Below are positions 10,801 through 21,740 of a stretch of 64,000 nucleotides of DNA, piece by piece; the first letter of the stretch is position 1, and each line of letters starts with the position of its first letter. The stretch spans positions 358,501-422,500 of the forward strand of contig JAODUO010000113.1 of assembly GCA_025642075.2 (NCBI GenBank). Reading direction: 5' to 3'. The notes under the pieces were generated by a model. The model was not told the origin of the DNA. It searched no databases and saw only the letters and a program-made list of their open reading frames with translations. Position numbers and translations under genes: made by a program. The stretch is from Ridgeia piscesae (Eukaryota; Annelida; Polychaeta; Sabellida; Siboglinidae).

Positions 10801-13800
10801 CTTACTTGTGGGTGAGGTGGTTTACTTACTTGTGGGGTTTTTTTGGGGAGGTGGGTTACTTACTTGTGGGGTGAGGTGGGTTACTTACTTGTGGGGTGAG
10901 GTGGGTTACTTACTTGGGTGGGGTTTTTTTGAGGTGGGTTACTTACTTATGGGGTGAGGTGGGTTACTTATTTTGTGGGGTTTTTTTAAAAAGGTTTTTT
11001 TGGGGTTACTTACTTGTGGGGTGAGGTGGGTTACTTACTTGTGGGGTGAGGTGGGTTACTTACTTATGGGGTGAGGTGGGTTACTTACTTATGGGGTGAG
11101 GTGGGTTATTTTTACTTTTTTGGGGTGAGGTGGGTTACTTACTTATGAAAAGGGTGAGTTACTTACTTATGGGGTGAGGTGGGTTTTACTTTACTTTATG
11201 GGGGTGAAAGGTGGGTTTACTTACTTAGTGGGGTTTTTTTGAGGTGGGGGTTACTTACTTATGGGGTGAGGTGGGTTACATTACTTTTATGGGGGGGGGA
11301 GGTGGGTTACTTACTTATGGGGTGAGGTGGGTTACTTACTTATGGGGTGAGGTGGGTTACTTACTTGTGGGGTGAGGTGGGTTACTTACTTATGGGGTGA
11401 GGTGGGTTACTCACTTGTGGGGTGAGGTGGGTTACTTACTTATGGGGTGAGGTGGGTTACTTACTTGTGGGGTGAGGTGGGTTACTTACTTATGGGGTGA
11501 GGTGGGTTACTCACTTGTGGGGTGAGGTGGGTTACTTACTTGTGGGGTGAGGTGGGTTACTTACTTATGGGGTGAGGTGGGTTACTTACTTATGGGGTGA
11601 GGTGGGTTACTCACTTGTGGGGTGAGGTGGGTTACTTACTTATGGGGTGAGGTGGGTTACTTACTTATGGGGTGAGGTGGGTTACTCACTTATGGGGTGA
11701 GGTGGGTTACTCACTTGTGGGGTGAGGTGGGTTACTTACTTGTGGGGTGAGGTGGGTTACTTACTTATGGGGTGAGGTGGGTTACTTACTTATGGGGTGA
11801 GGTGGGTTACTTATTTTTATGGGGGGGGGAGGTGGGTTACTCATTTTTAGTGGGGGGTGAGGTGGGTTACTTACTTATGGGGTGAGGTGGGTTACTTACT
11901 TATGGGGTGAGGTGGGTTACTCACTTGTGGGGTGAGGTGGGTTACTTACTTATGGGGTGAGGTGGGTTACTTACTTATGGGGTGAGGTGGGTTACTTTCT
12001 TATGGGGTGAGGTGGGTTACTTAAAATTTTTTTTATGGGGTGAGGTGGGTTACTTACTTATGGGGTGAGGTGGGTTACTTACTTATGGGGTGAGGTGGGT
12101 TACTTACTTATGGGATGAGGTGGGTTACTTACTTATGGGGTGAGGTGGGGTGAGGTGGGTTACTTACTTATGGGATGAGGTGGGGTGAGGTGGGTTACTT
12201 ACTTGTGGGGTGGGGTATATACTTGTGGGGTGGAGTAGGATTCTTACTTTTGTGGTGGGATGGAATATGAACTTGTTGGGTGGTGTGTGGTATGTACTTG
12301 TGAGGTGGGGTGGTGTATGTACTTGTGGGGTGGAGTGGGGTTCTTACTTGTGGGATTGCGTATGTACTTATGAAGTGGGGTGGAGTGGGGTACGTACTAG
12401 TGGGGTGGAGTTGGGTACTTACTTATGTGGTGGTGGGTGCAGGTGTCTGTTGACAGCGGCAAGGAATGCGGCCTTCACAAGATCCTCCTTCCTGTTGAAG
12501 ACGTAGCAGCCGGAACCCTGCAGCCAGCTGCCGAACCCATTCACCTAAAACACGGGTCACCATGGCAACCATTACCCTTCCTCTCCAACAGGGCAGTGTC
12601 GCAAACTAAATAAATAGATACTGTCACATGTTCGTTGTCAATTATTACGTGAAGATTTGAAAATAATACACTTGGCAGGCAAGAGTTGGCCCTACTGCGC
12701 TGAAAAAGACAATATAAACAAGAGTAGCTACATAACTGTAACATGCAAAAAAGGTTTCTTTTTAGCTAAGAAGTTCACTAATATATTATACCCTGTTTAA
12801 TTGATTCATATAACTCCACTTTGTGATTTGCCGAGTTGCTTTATTGAAACAACTCATGTCAAGTTTGTCTGCTATCATGGTGACCTGTCTACTTACAGCG
12901 GCCGGGCGGGGATGGAAGTTGACATAGGGATGGCCAGGCTTCTCGCCCCCACTGCTGTCATCAAGGTCATTGTCCTCCCCGTCACTGGACAGTCGACTGT
13001 ACGTCTCCGCCGGCAGCTGGACAGGCTCATCTCGCGGCACATGGGACACAAACGCTGACCTAGACACGACACAAGACACAATGTGAAATGACAGTCAACC
13101 TAGACATGACACAAGGTGACCAAACCACTGACCTAGACATGAAACAAGAGACAATGTGACACAAGAGTCGACGCAGATATGACACTATGTAACACGACAG
13201 AAGATACAACATGACACGACACAATACAAGTCATAGACACAACAATACGACATGTGACACAATGTGACATGACAGTCACTTGACACAACACAAAACACAG
13301 CATGACACAGCTGCCAACATGAAAGATGACACAATGGGACAGAACCACTGAGCTAGACATGACACAATGTCACATGACTGCCAACATAAGACATGACATG
13401 TCATGACATGACTGCCAACCTAAATATAACACAAGATTTGATCGCTGACTATGACACATTATGTGAGACATGAATCATGTCATCTGATTGGAACACAGCA
13501 CAGTCATATTTAATAGTATTATATATATATATTATGATTGAGGCATTGAGACTGACAAGGGCATGCCCACCAATGCCCAGAAAAGCGTATGTAGATGCTA
13601 TTGGGTAATATAATGTTTGGCCTATTACAATGTATTAGGACAACTTGTAATACGACGGACTGGTCTGTACTGTCTTGTAAAATCCATATCCTCGTAAGTG
13701 TAACCAGTACCTGTGCCCCATGAATTTTTTAATATGGCATCCTTAGTTAGAACGACAATGGGGAAGAGGCTAGATTTATATTGAAGTTCGTTTCTCAAAA

Positions 13801-16800
13801 CTTAACTTGGTGGGCTTGCCGTTGTCATTCATTTTCAATGCCTCATACCATAATCACATAGCTACTCAACAGTCATAATGACACAGCTACTCAACATGAG
13901 TTCTAAGTTAGCTGCTATAACATTTGTTGGGTTTAACCATTTCAGTAGTAGCTGCATGGGGTGTGACACTTGAATACGACAGACTGTCATTGCCGCATTG
14001 GCAATGTCTATTAGTCAAATCTTTTTTACATACAATTATCCACTACGTGCCGGCACGTTATACATCGCTTTTAAGCACTGCAAATCATTATTACTGCCCT
14101 GTTGGTTTATGCAGTTTTTGTGTAACTGACTGCAAAATTCTTTGACCGCAGTAATGGCAATGACGTTACTTATATCACTGATGGCAATTAACCCTTTAGA
14201 TCTCAAGTTGGCCAAACCCGCCCGAATTCTGAGACTTCAAGTCAGCCAAACCCGTTCCAAAATATTCCTATTCCAGAGGCACTTTCTGGAAGATACTTTT
14301 GAAACTTGAAGGATTAACATGTTGGCAATGCATTGTGGTATTTCTGGCTACCATTGCTATTCAACTTTTAGAGTTCATGCATTTTTCAAACTGCCCCAGT
14401 GATATGAGTTTGCAAAATGGCGTTGTATTGTATGTATCATTTGACTGCAGTCTGCCATAGTGTTTGCTATTCAAGCCGTTTCAGACATCGAATATGTGAC
14501 TTTAGTCAAGGCTTGATTTCGACGATCGTTGTTGTTGTTGTTGTTGTTGGGGAAGTTCTTCGGTCGAGTTCATTTTGTAAACACATTACGTCTATGAGAT
14601 GAGTCCCTTACTTGGTGTCCCCTACTCTTGCACAAAGCCAGTATGCTCAACTAGGATATAATAGAAGGATCGGGTAGTTGTATTATAATTGTTGTGGGAT
14701 TTGTAAATGCTATAACTTGTGGGACTTTTATATTGTTCACTTGCTGATGTTTCGACCGAGGCTAACTGGGGTGTTAGTGGAAACACTTGGTCGCTGTACT
14801 ATGACTAGGCACTAGCTTCTCGTGTTGTCGAGTATATTTCCATTATATTCAAGTATATGCAACATATATCTAAGGTATAATATTAATACTGGTACCAATA
14901 TGTAGGTAATTACCGGTACATTGTCTTTCAAAATGTCATGTCATTGTAAAATATTGATATACTCGTGCATCAATTGCATTACGGTCAACTTTTTTAATTC
15001 ATAGAAAAGCATATCTACATCCAGTGTGAAGATAATTATATGCCCTTTAAAATAATATTAACTTGCAATAATGCAAATTCAATAATAAAAGACCTACGCC
15101 CCCAAAACGGACACTCCTGTCATTCTTCGGAATCTGACCAAGTTTTCAGAGGAACCAGGGGCTTGTCATAAAATGGCTGAGGTCTAAAGGGTTAACAGTA
15201 AGTAACAACTTACTTACGTTTTATAATTTAATGATGTATTTTGTCGGATATAACCGGTGATGATCGTAATAACGCCGATAATAGTCTTTGTAAACATTAC
15301 CGACGGAGGCAAACCTGCAACTGATAGTGGCAGTATATTCGGTATATATATGGTAGTCATATGGCCCAGATTTAAGCAAACACCACATTTGACAAAATTC
15401 CCTAATTTTGTGGTAGTCCATCGGACTACTGCTGTCATCATCTTTGGTAGTCCAACCAAGTTTCTGGTAGTCCACTATTTTGACCCCTGTTGAGATCTAG
15501 TAACCTTCAAATAAATTATTATGTACATGTGTCGCATCACGGCAACAGTACGTACATGAGTCACTAGACCTGCATCAAACTGACCACAGTAGCCAAAACT
15601 GAAAGTGCGCAACTCGTTTGATCTACGAATAACCTGTTCCGAATGCTGTCGACAAGTATTCGTTGCCAACAAACAATACATACCGTGGAGACAGAGACCC
15701 GGGAAGTAACTTGTGTGACGCCGGCTTAAGGACACGCTTCAGTTCCGGAGACATGAGAGGGGAGGAGGGGATCTTGTGATGGTGATCACTGCTGGAGTTA
15801 GAGAGGGAGGACCCGGATGCAGTCGTGATTGCCGTGGTGACGGAAGTCTTTGAGCTAGCTGACGATTCTGCCTTCGCCTTCAGCAGTGCCTCCTTTGCGG
15901 CACGATGCTCCCGGAGCAGTTCGTCGAACGGTTTCGACCTCGCCTGCACTGCCCGACGCAGGGACAGGGCGTGAGTCTGTAAGGCAGAACCAGTGTCATG
16001 AAAAGTAAAATAATAAAGCTTTATTTGCCATTTTCAATATGCAATGTACATTTAATGTCAAATCGGAATATGTTTATGTCTCATGGTGTCTTTACACAAT
16101 AAAATTTGATAAAAAATATATATATATATATTTATAATATATATATAAAATGTACTTTTTGAAGTTATAAATTATCCATCAAAAATTATTATATTGAGCT
16201 AATAAATATATAAATAATATATTGAAGATGTCAATGTCTTATTTATAGCATTGACACAAACTGTGATAAGTTACAAAAAAATATTTTTGTATCTTATTTC
16301 GATTAGTATGACTCACATGACTTAACTTGCAGGTAAATAACTGAGCGGCCAATGACTTACCCTGCAGATGGGTGACCACTGAGAGGGCACTGACCACAAC
16401 TTACCTTGCACGTGAGAGAGCGGGTGCAGGGTCGGGTGAGTTCAGGGATCCACACCCCACAGTGTTTGTCTGGATCAAACTCCCGGTCTGCAACAAATGC
16501 TCAAACTTATATCCAGTGTCAGTGACACACATATGCCACTGATGGGTCCCTGTGTCTCACAGGTCGACAATGACACAACGAAATTATGCACGTGACCTCC
16601 ATGAAGCTTTGCCTTTATCCACAATGTTGATAACAGCAATTACTAGAGTCAATGACATCTGCTAGATCACACATTTGTTGATTTAAAAAACTGTACCGTT
16701 TGTCCTCATCATAAAGAAAAAACATAATGGAGTCCAGAATTTCAACAAAAAGTTCAACATGTTCAGCATCCATGTAAATGGCGTGAAGGATCTGTTGCTA

Positions 16801-19647
16801 AGCTATAGTAATTAGCAACATGCTTCCACCTTCAATATAGCAACTAATCATATCTGATTGTCAACAAATCATCATTACTGATTAAACTCAGCTATGGTGC
16901 ATTATACTATAATAATAAATTCACAAAGAAAACCTATCTATAAACAGAAGCAGTAAAATATAGGAAGCTTTTTCAAAACGCAAAAAAGCAGTGTCATCGA
17001 GGAAAATATCTCCACGATACTCCGATGAAAGAATATCTGATGAGTCCCAGTAATACAAATCTACAATTCAAATGTTCAAGGTGATTGTTGTGATATCAAC
17101 AGCGACAATGATGGTACCTTTGCATGGTAGAAACTTGCGTTCCTTCGGTGGTCTGCGACAGCTGTTACTGGGCAATGCTGTAGTCATGACCGACAGCGTG
17201 GTCAGACATGTCGTTGTGGCTGGTGACACGGTTGTTACCGCGGTTGTCGTGGCAATGCTCTCCTTCATTGTTGTAGTCGAGACGCACCGCGATTCAACCT
17301 TTACTGGGACACTACTGCCACCTGGTGTCGATGGCTGTTTCGCATCACTACGGGGTTCAATTTTAATTCGAGATGGCATGGCTGGTTTCGTTGCTGTTTC
17401 GGAATGTCTACTACTGGAACTATTGACATGTTTACTCTGATTGTCACCGACAGCACCACTGGTATTACAGACTGGTGCTGCCATCACCTTTGAGCTGCTG
17501 GTGGTAGTGGGAGCTTGAAACAGACATTGTTTTAGGCGATGGCATGCGTTCGACCTTCACAAACGCTAAGGAATGGTTCTTGCGTCCTGACTTGTGGTGG
17601 TGATGCACAGTGTGGTGGTGGTTGCTACGACCACTACTTGTGCTGCCACCTGGTGCAAGTGCGAGTACTGCCGCGAGCTCCGTGGCAGCCCTGGGGTGCG
17701 GGTTGCAGAGTTGTGTCGCTGACTTGGAGTGTTTGATTGTCCGACCTGTGACGTCCGACGTTGCTGTGGGGTGTGATGACGTCGCAGAGTTTTGCCCCAG
17801 ATTTGACATCGACACTGATGACAACGACCGTGCATCACCTTTTGTCACAGAACGCTTCACCTCCACTCGGCAGCTTTTTGTCACTGTTGGAGACAATCGC
17901 TCCTTGTGGCGGAGCTCTGAAAATACACCAACACAACCGGCTTCAACATATGCATGAAATGCAAACTGTATGTCACATTACAAAATGACTGTAGTGTTCT
18001 GCGATTTGATGCCAATTTGTTGTTAATTTCTATTTATGTTAATAACACTAACTATGTACTTTTTTTCAGTTCAAGACATCCCAAATTATTTCCATATTCA
18101 ATAAAGTACATGAAATTAGTCCCATTAATATGGTCACCTAACAATTCAGGTCACTATCACCCCAATGCCATGGATGACCCTAATAGTGAAGTTCCATGCT
18201 ACGACTAAATATACTATATTTGTTTAATTATTATATGTATGTAAACATGCATAGACATTGTTTCATATATTAAATAAATGTGGAATGGTTTGATTGTATT
18301 AGTTCTTGAAATTATGCCCAGATAGGCCCTGAGCGAATCATAACCATGCAGCAACTTGTATCCATGCTGCTGAAAATATGTGTCATTTGACAATATACTC
18401 TGGATTCCACTGTTGTAATATAACAATGCTAAACCGTAAATTCTGAATTACAAATATAGGTATTAACATTTTTTTGGGAACCACAGCTTACCGACATGTT
18501 TTTTCAATGCTTGCGGTTTGATGACTTGACCACATCGTTCGCACACCACCAAGTAGAATTCATCACGGGATGGACAAAGTCCATACAGCGACATATCTGT
18601 AATAAGACATCTATGATGTTACTGTGACATCTAGCTAAATTTCTAAACAAGGACAATAAGTTCATAAATTGAGGCTGAAATCATAGTTATATGACATGAT
18701 GGCATGTGGGCATAAGATAAATAACATGTCTCAGAAGATAATGTTGAACTAATATTTCACCTTGGTTGTTTTACACTATAAATGGAGGTGTATAATAAAA
18801 GCCATTGTACAATAAACGCTAAATGTTAAACTTTGCTGCAAAAAAATATAAATTGTGACATCTAGATACTCTCTTAGATTCAGTCCAGTTCTGATGTGTT
18901 TGCATCTGGTGAATGACATTAGTCATTATTACAACTTGTAACAAGCACTAATGCTTAAGACTAAGGGGTGCGATGTTCAAAAACAAAGTAAATAGATGAT
19001 TTGACAGTTGCCTTTTCGCTGTGAAACACCAATTCAAGTCGTAGCTTGAGGCATTTGATAAGTCAGATACAGAGCATGTTTCACACAAATTTCTCTTTGT
19101 TGTTAACTTCAAAGAGTTGATCCATTTAGAATGTCAGCAAAGCAGGTTATTTATGTTAATGGATATATCAACTATTGATATTAACAATAATGAAGTATAT
19201 TAAACGCGAAGCCGTAAATAGGGCTAAATCCATGTTCCAATCACAGTGCCAATTTACGAGATTGTAAACAGGTACTCAACAAAAAACTGTTTAAAGTGTC
19301 GATCTCCTATTTTACCCAGTTCTACATTACCTTCTTTTCTCAGTTTCATTGTGCCACTGCCATCATCTGCATTATTCGGCCAACCGTCAGCTTCAGCATC
19401 TGAAATAACATCAAAATTGTAATTGACAGTTGACGAAACAGGCATGTTGGTAGTTTCGAACCAGCCTCATGCACTAAATTTCGGTTTAAATTGCGGACAA
19501 CAGGTCATTCGTGTGGACCCTGAGATAGGATAAAAATATATATCAATGTTATCCGTTACCTTCTTTACGGTCCCCCTCAACCCTCTTGGCCCAATGGGTC
19601 CAAGTTTGTTCAGGAAACGGCGACGGACTACTGTCCAAGGTCGCCAT
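5999..19647 (-). CDS. ATXN7: Ataxin-7 family protein (SAGA DUB-module subunit), complete, 11 exons
   Basis: Exons in transcript order: 19647-19560, 19399-19331, 18596-18492, 17916-17118, 16487-16405, 15976-15684, 13059-12897, 12544-12423, 9918-8946, 8719-8473 and 6399-5999, about 1113 aa. In yeast and mammals this family (Sgf73/ATXN7) anchors the H2B deubiquitinase module to SAGA in the nucleus. Visible parts are the N-terminal FPEQTWTHWAKR; a C2H2-like finger (CERC...KKH...LRH, about residues 71-93); a long Ser/Thr/His-rich linker; the SCA7 domain (HCGVWIPELTRPCTRSLTCK then TH, about 360-385), with C-C-C-H ligands split between two exons; the post-SCA7 block HPRPAAVNGFGSWLQGSGCY; and a Ser/Val-rich tail with a Gln tract. 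All phases agree except for one extra base in exon 4. It could be the single invertebrate ancestor of ATXN7, ATXN7L1 and ATXN7L2. Confidence 0.9.
6538..6682. repeat. AT / GTAT microsatellite
   Basis: Runs of TA and GTATA flank the left end of the inverted-repeat element. Confidence 0.9.
6688..7779. mobile_element. Terminal-inverted-repeat element in ATXN7 intron 10
   Basis: The ends match as inverted repeats: GTGACCCATCTTAATGAAAT on the left, and GTGACCCATCTTAACAAAAT for the reversed right end, with similarity continuing about 20 bp more. Both sides are TA-rich microsatellite, consistent with a TA target. Inside, 6892-6914 is a 10-bp-stem palindrome. No transposase is seen. Confidence 0.75.
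7780..7862. repeat. AT microsatellite
   Basis: (TA)n with interspersed CATATA, flanking the right end of the inverted-repeat element. Confidence 0.9.
8473..8719 (-). CDS. ATXN7: ATXN7 exon 10 with glutamine tract
   Basis: The acceptor CCGTTGTCTTGCAG|GGT has a good pyrimidine tract and gives phase 0. Acceptors further upstream would break the frame. It encodes a Ser/Thr-rich stretch and then a Gln/Leu tract (EQQQQLQQLQQLQQLPQQQL). The donor is TTCAG|GTAGGT, phase 1. Confidence 0.75.
8946..9918 (-). CDS. ATXN7: ATXN7 exon 9, Ser/Val-rich region
   Basis: It runs from TTTTTACAG|GCG to CGATCA|GTAAGT, phase 2 to 0, 324 codons. It encodes KRLCVESKLPQGSNI, then low-complexity sequence with a basic patch SSKRKRSG. 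No known domain is visible; it corresponds to the disordered C-terminal half of ATXN7. Confidence 0.8.
10310..12422 (-). repeat. 25-bp minisatellite of copied 5' splice sites in ATXN7 intron 8
   Basis: About 70 units of ACTTATGGGGTGAGGTGGGT+TACTT (+ strand) begin at the exon 8 donor, degenerate at both ends. On the transcribed strand each unit holds CATAAGTAAGTA or CACAAGTAAGTA, equal or nearly equal to the real donor. The stretches at 10690-10990, 11110-11290 and 11810-12040 contain odd T or A runs that look like assembly damage. Confidence 0.95.
12423..12544 (-). CDS. ATXN7: ATXN7 exon 8, post-SCA7 conserved block
   Basis: It runs from TTTTAG|GTG to CACATAA|GTAAGT, phase 0 to 2. It encodes VNGFGSWLQGSGCYVFNRKE and then a helix ending AAVNRHLHPPPH, like ATXN7 FCTFGSR...YYVFDSRW. 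The donor sequence CATAAGTAAGTA is repeated about 70 times downstream. Confidence 0.9.
12897..13059 (-). CDS. ATXN7: ATXN7 exon 7
   Basis: Only the acceptor TGTCTAG|GTCAGCG keeps phase 2 from exon 6; the nearby GTCAG|CG would give a stop. It encodes SRLSSDGEDNDLDD and then PYVNFHPRPAA, as in ATXN7 before the FG-rich block. The donor is CCGCT|GTAAGT, phase 0. The acceptor is copied in the adjoining intron repeat. Confidence 0.85.
13064..13450 (-). repeat. Degenerate repeat copying the ATXN7 exon 7 acceptor
   Basis: GACATGACACAATGTGACA-like units follow the acceptor into the intron. The acceptor string GTCTAGGTCAG (minus strand, 13065-13055) recurs exactly at 13138-13128, with variants near 13100 and 13352. 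Confidence 0.75.
14188..15195. mobile_element. Non-autonomous piggyBac-like element
   Basis: TTAA at 14188-14191 and 15192-15195 flank a 1000-bp insert whose ends are CCCTTTAGATCTCA on the left and, reverse-complemented, CCCTTTAGACCTCA on the right. TTAA duplication with CCCTTT-type ends is diagnostic of piggyBac. No transposase ORF is present. It lies in ATXN7 intron 6. Confidence 0.8.
15340..15490 (-). repeat. Dispersed repeat, copy 1 (GGTAGTCC family)
   Basis: The reverse complement matches 36605-36780, including 47 identical bases (15408-15454 versus 36653-36699). It contains several GGTAGTCC/GGACTACC motifs. The class is unknown; it lies in ATXN7 intron 6. Confidence 0.8.
15684..15976 (-). 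CDS. ATXN7: ATXN7 exon 6, end of SCA7 domain
   Basis: It runs from CTTACAG|ACT to CCACG|GTATGT, phase 0 to 2. It starts THALSLRRAVQARSKPFDEL, supplying the His ligand and the helix after it, then a Ser-rich linker ending MSPELKRVLKPASHK. Confidence 0.9.
16405..16487 (-). CDS. ATXN7: ATXN7 exon 5, SCA7 domain core
   Basis: It runs from TTGCAG|AC to TGCAAG|GTAAG, phase 1 to 0. It encodes DREFDPDKHCGVWIPELTRP and CTRSLTCK, three of the four zinc ligands of the SCA7 domain. This is the most diagnostic exon of the gene. Confidence 0.95.
17118..17916 (-). CDS. ATXN7: ATXN7 exon 4, linker, with apparent 1-base frameshift
   Basis: The acceptor TTTTCAG|AG completes the finger as ELRHKER. The exon is Ser/Thr/His-rich with VKVERMPSP, similar to a VKVEK segment of ATXN7. 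The donor ACCATGCAAAG|GTACC ends KERKFLPCK in phase 1. The first reading frame runs to a TAA at 17465, and the second continues from about 17540 to the donor. The exon is 799 nt where a multiple of 3 is required, so one surplus base between about 17465 and 17540 is likely. An undetected short intron is the alternative. Confidence 0.75.
18492..18596 (-). CDS. ATXN7: ATXN7 exon 3, N-terminal zinc finger
   Basis: It runs from TTACAG|AT to GTCG|GTAAGC, phase 1 to 1. It encodes DMSLYGLCPSRDEFYLVVCE and then RCGQVIKPQALKKH. The pattern FYLVVC-x2-C and VIKPQ is a strong ATXN7-family signature; the final His lies in the next exon. Confidence 0.9.
19331..19399 (-). CDS. ATXN7: ATXN7 exon 2
   Basis: This 69-nt exon runs from TTTCAG|AT to GAAG|GTAATG, phase 1 to 1. 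It encodes an acidic spacer, DAEADGWPNNADDGSG, followed by MKLRKEG. Confidence 0.75.
19560..19647 (-). CDS. ATXN7: ATXN7 exon 1 (start codon)
   Basis: The ATG at 19647-19645 has context AAGATGGCG. It encodes MATLDSSPSPFPEQTWTHWA and a short basic stretch, as in ATXN7 N-termini (QSWNLW-like). The donor is GAAG|GTAACG, phase 1. There is no N-terminal polyglutamine. Confidence 0.8.
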
Positions 19648-19693
19648 CTTGTGCAAGTCTTGTTGCTTTTCTCTCAACGGGTTTTACCGAGTG

Positions 19694-19701
19694 TGACGTC
19701 A
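19694..19701. promoter_or_regulatory. CRE palindrome TGACGTCA upstream of ATXN7
   Basis: A perfect CREB/ATF consensus palindrome lies 47 bp upstream of the ATXN7 start codon, where a core promoter or 5' UTR would be. Function is inferred from position. Confidence 0.45.
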
Positions 19702-20275
19702 GAGTCGACATTCCCCGGTTAGCTCGGTACAACGTTGCTTCGCCCAGGGCTAATAAGCCGGGCTCTTCATACCGATCGTTTCTAAATTAGCAATACTACT
19801 ACTATCGTGGGTCTTTATTTACTTTGCATCCGTTGTAAACATACAACAATCCATTAAGGTTACGTTAAGGACACTATGGTTTTATGTAAGCGGTAACTAC
19901 AAGTAAAATTAACATGCCAAACACGGCCAGTGACATCTCCATCGATGTGTGTGGAACCTTGGAGAGGCTCCTGCCTAGTGTTTTTTTCTAGGGAAAAACG
20001 CGTACATGTTCGTTAGAAACAAAACTTCCTGGTTGTATGCATGCAAAATCTGATGCTTGCGTTTACATTACGCATTATTTTATGGAACTTGACTAAATTT
20101 GACATGATAATATTTATATGTATGTAGAGGCCTATAGGTAACTAGACATTAGTATAGTAGTAACAGCAACATCGATGGTAGGCCTATATTATAATACAGT
20201 TGTTATTGTTGGTGTGGTGTTAGTTGTAGAGTAGATGTGTTATATCGTATAGTATAATTGTGATGGTAGATCGAG
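19702..20275. other. ATXN7 upstream region without gene
   Basis: I see no ORF or RNA gene. It probably holds the ATXN7 promoter. Confidence 0.3.
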
Positions 20276-20446
20276 GTGGTGGTGGTGGTGCACATAGTGG
20301 TGCAGATGACGATCGATGAACGGACGTGATCGTACGTAGTGGTATTGTGATCATTGTGGTGGTGGTGTTGACGGAATAATTAAGTGGGGCATATAGTGAT
20401 ATAACGACTACATTGTTATCTATGGTGGTGATAGTGGTGCACGATG

Positions 20447-20504
<58 letters not shown>

Positions 20505-20649
20505 CGCATACGCATACATAGCATACTGCATACGCATATGCATAGCATAGCATAGCATAGCATAGCATAGCATAGCATACGCATACGCATACGCATATGC
20601 ATACGCATAGATATGTATAACAAATGCACTAATATTATAATAAAATATA

Positions 20650-20711
<62 letters not shown>

Positions 20712-21740
20712 GTTATTTGGTGTTAGTGATGATGGTGGTGGCAGTGACAGTGTTGCTGTTGTTGTTGTTGTTGTTGTTGGTGGTGGTGGTGACGTCACGT
20801 GGTGGATGTGCTGGCATACTAGTGGAGGTGATTGTGGCACTGTAGTAATTATAGCAGTATTAGTGGTGTTTTGTTGTTGTTATTTTTGTTGTTGTTATTT
20901 TTGTTGGTGGTGTAGGTGATGATTGCGGTGGTGGTGATGATGGTTGTTATGGAGGTTATTGATGACGGTGATCGTGATGCTGGTGCTGCTGCTACGATGG
21001 TGGTGATGACGTTGGTGGTTGTAGCACGGTAGTGGTGGTGACAGTAGCAGTAGCACCCGTAGTAGAAATGATGGTGGTGCTGCTGTTGCTGGTTGTGGTG
21101 GCGGTGGCGGCGGTGGCGGCGGTGGCAGTGGTGTTTGTGGTATTTGTAATGATGGTGGTGGTGTTTGTGGTGGCGGTGGCAGTGGTGTTTGTAATGATGG
21201 TGGTGGTGTTTGTGGTGGCGGTGGCAGAGGTGTTTGTGGTATTTGTAATGATGGTGGTGGTGTTTGTGGTGGCGGTGGCAGTGGTGTTTGTGGTGTTTGT
21301 AATGATGGTGGTGGTGTGGTAGTGGAGATTGCATTGGATGATGGCCGCGGTGATCGATGGCGGTGATCGATGATGGTGTTGATGATGGTGATAGTTTGGT
21401 GGTAGTGTTGGTAATGGTGGTGGTGATGGTGGTGATGCTTGGTGTTGGTGATGGTGGCAGTGGTAATGTTGTTGGTTGTGTTGGTGATGGTGGTAACGGC
21501 ACTGACATTGTGGTGGTAGTGGTGATTGTGGCACTGGCAGCAGCAGTATACTACTACTAGTGGTGGTGGTGAATGTGGTGGTTGTGGTGGTGGTGGTGGC
21601 ACAGATGGTGGTGGTAGTGGCACAGGTGGTGTTGGTGGTAATATTGATGGTAATATGCCAATTCTGTATACTGGTGGTAATGTAGGTATTTGTGGTGGTG
21701 ATTGTGGTATTAGTGGTGGTGCACGTGGTAGTGGTAAATG
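20276..21740. repeat. GTG/GTT trinucleotide repeat region with AT and CATAG arrays
   Basis: Degenerate (GTG)n, (GTT)n and (GATGGTG)n dominate. Embedded are (AT)n at 20449-20496 and 20645-20708, GCATAC hexamers at 20500-20540 and 20576-20606, and (CATAG)n at 20540-20578. Long His/Thr/Pro or Val ORFs arise from the repeats alone. Confidence 0.95.

Noticed and set aside
10310..12430. CRISPR-like array
   Set aside because: The units are contiguous with no unique spacers, and the DNA is from an animal. It is an intronic minisatellite.
20220..21740. His/Thr/Pro-rich ORFs of up to 242 codons
   Set aside because: They are translations of trinucleotide repeats, open in several frames at once.
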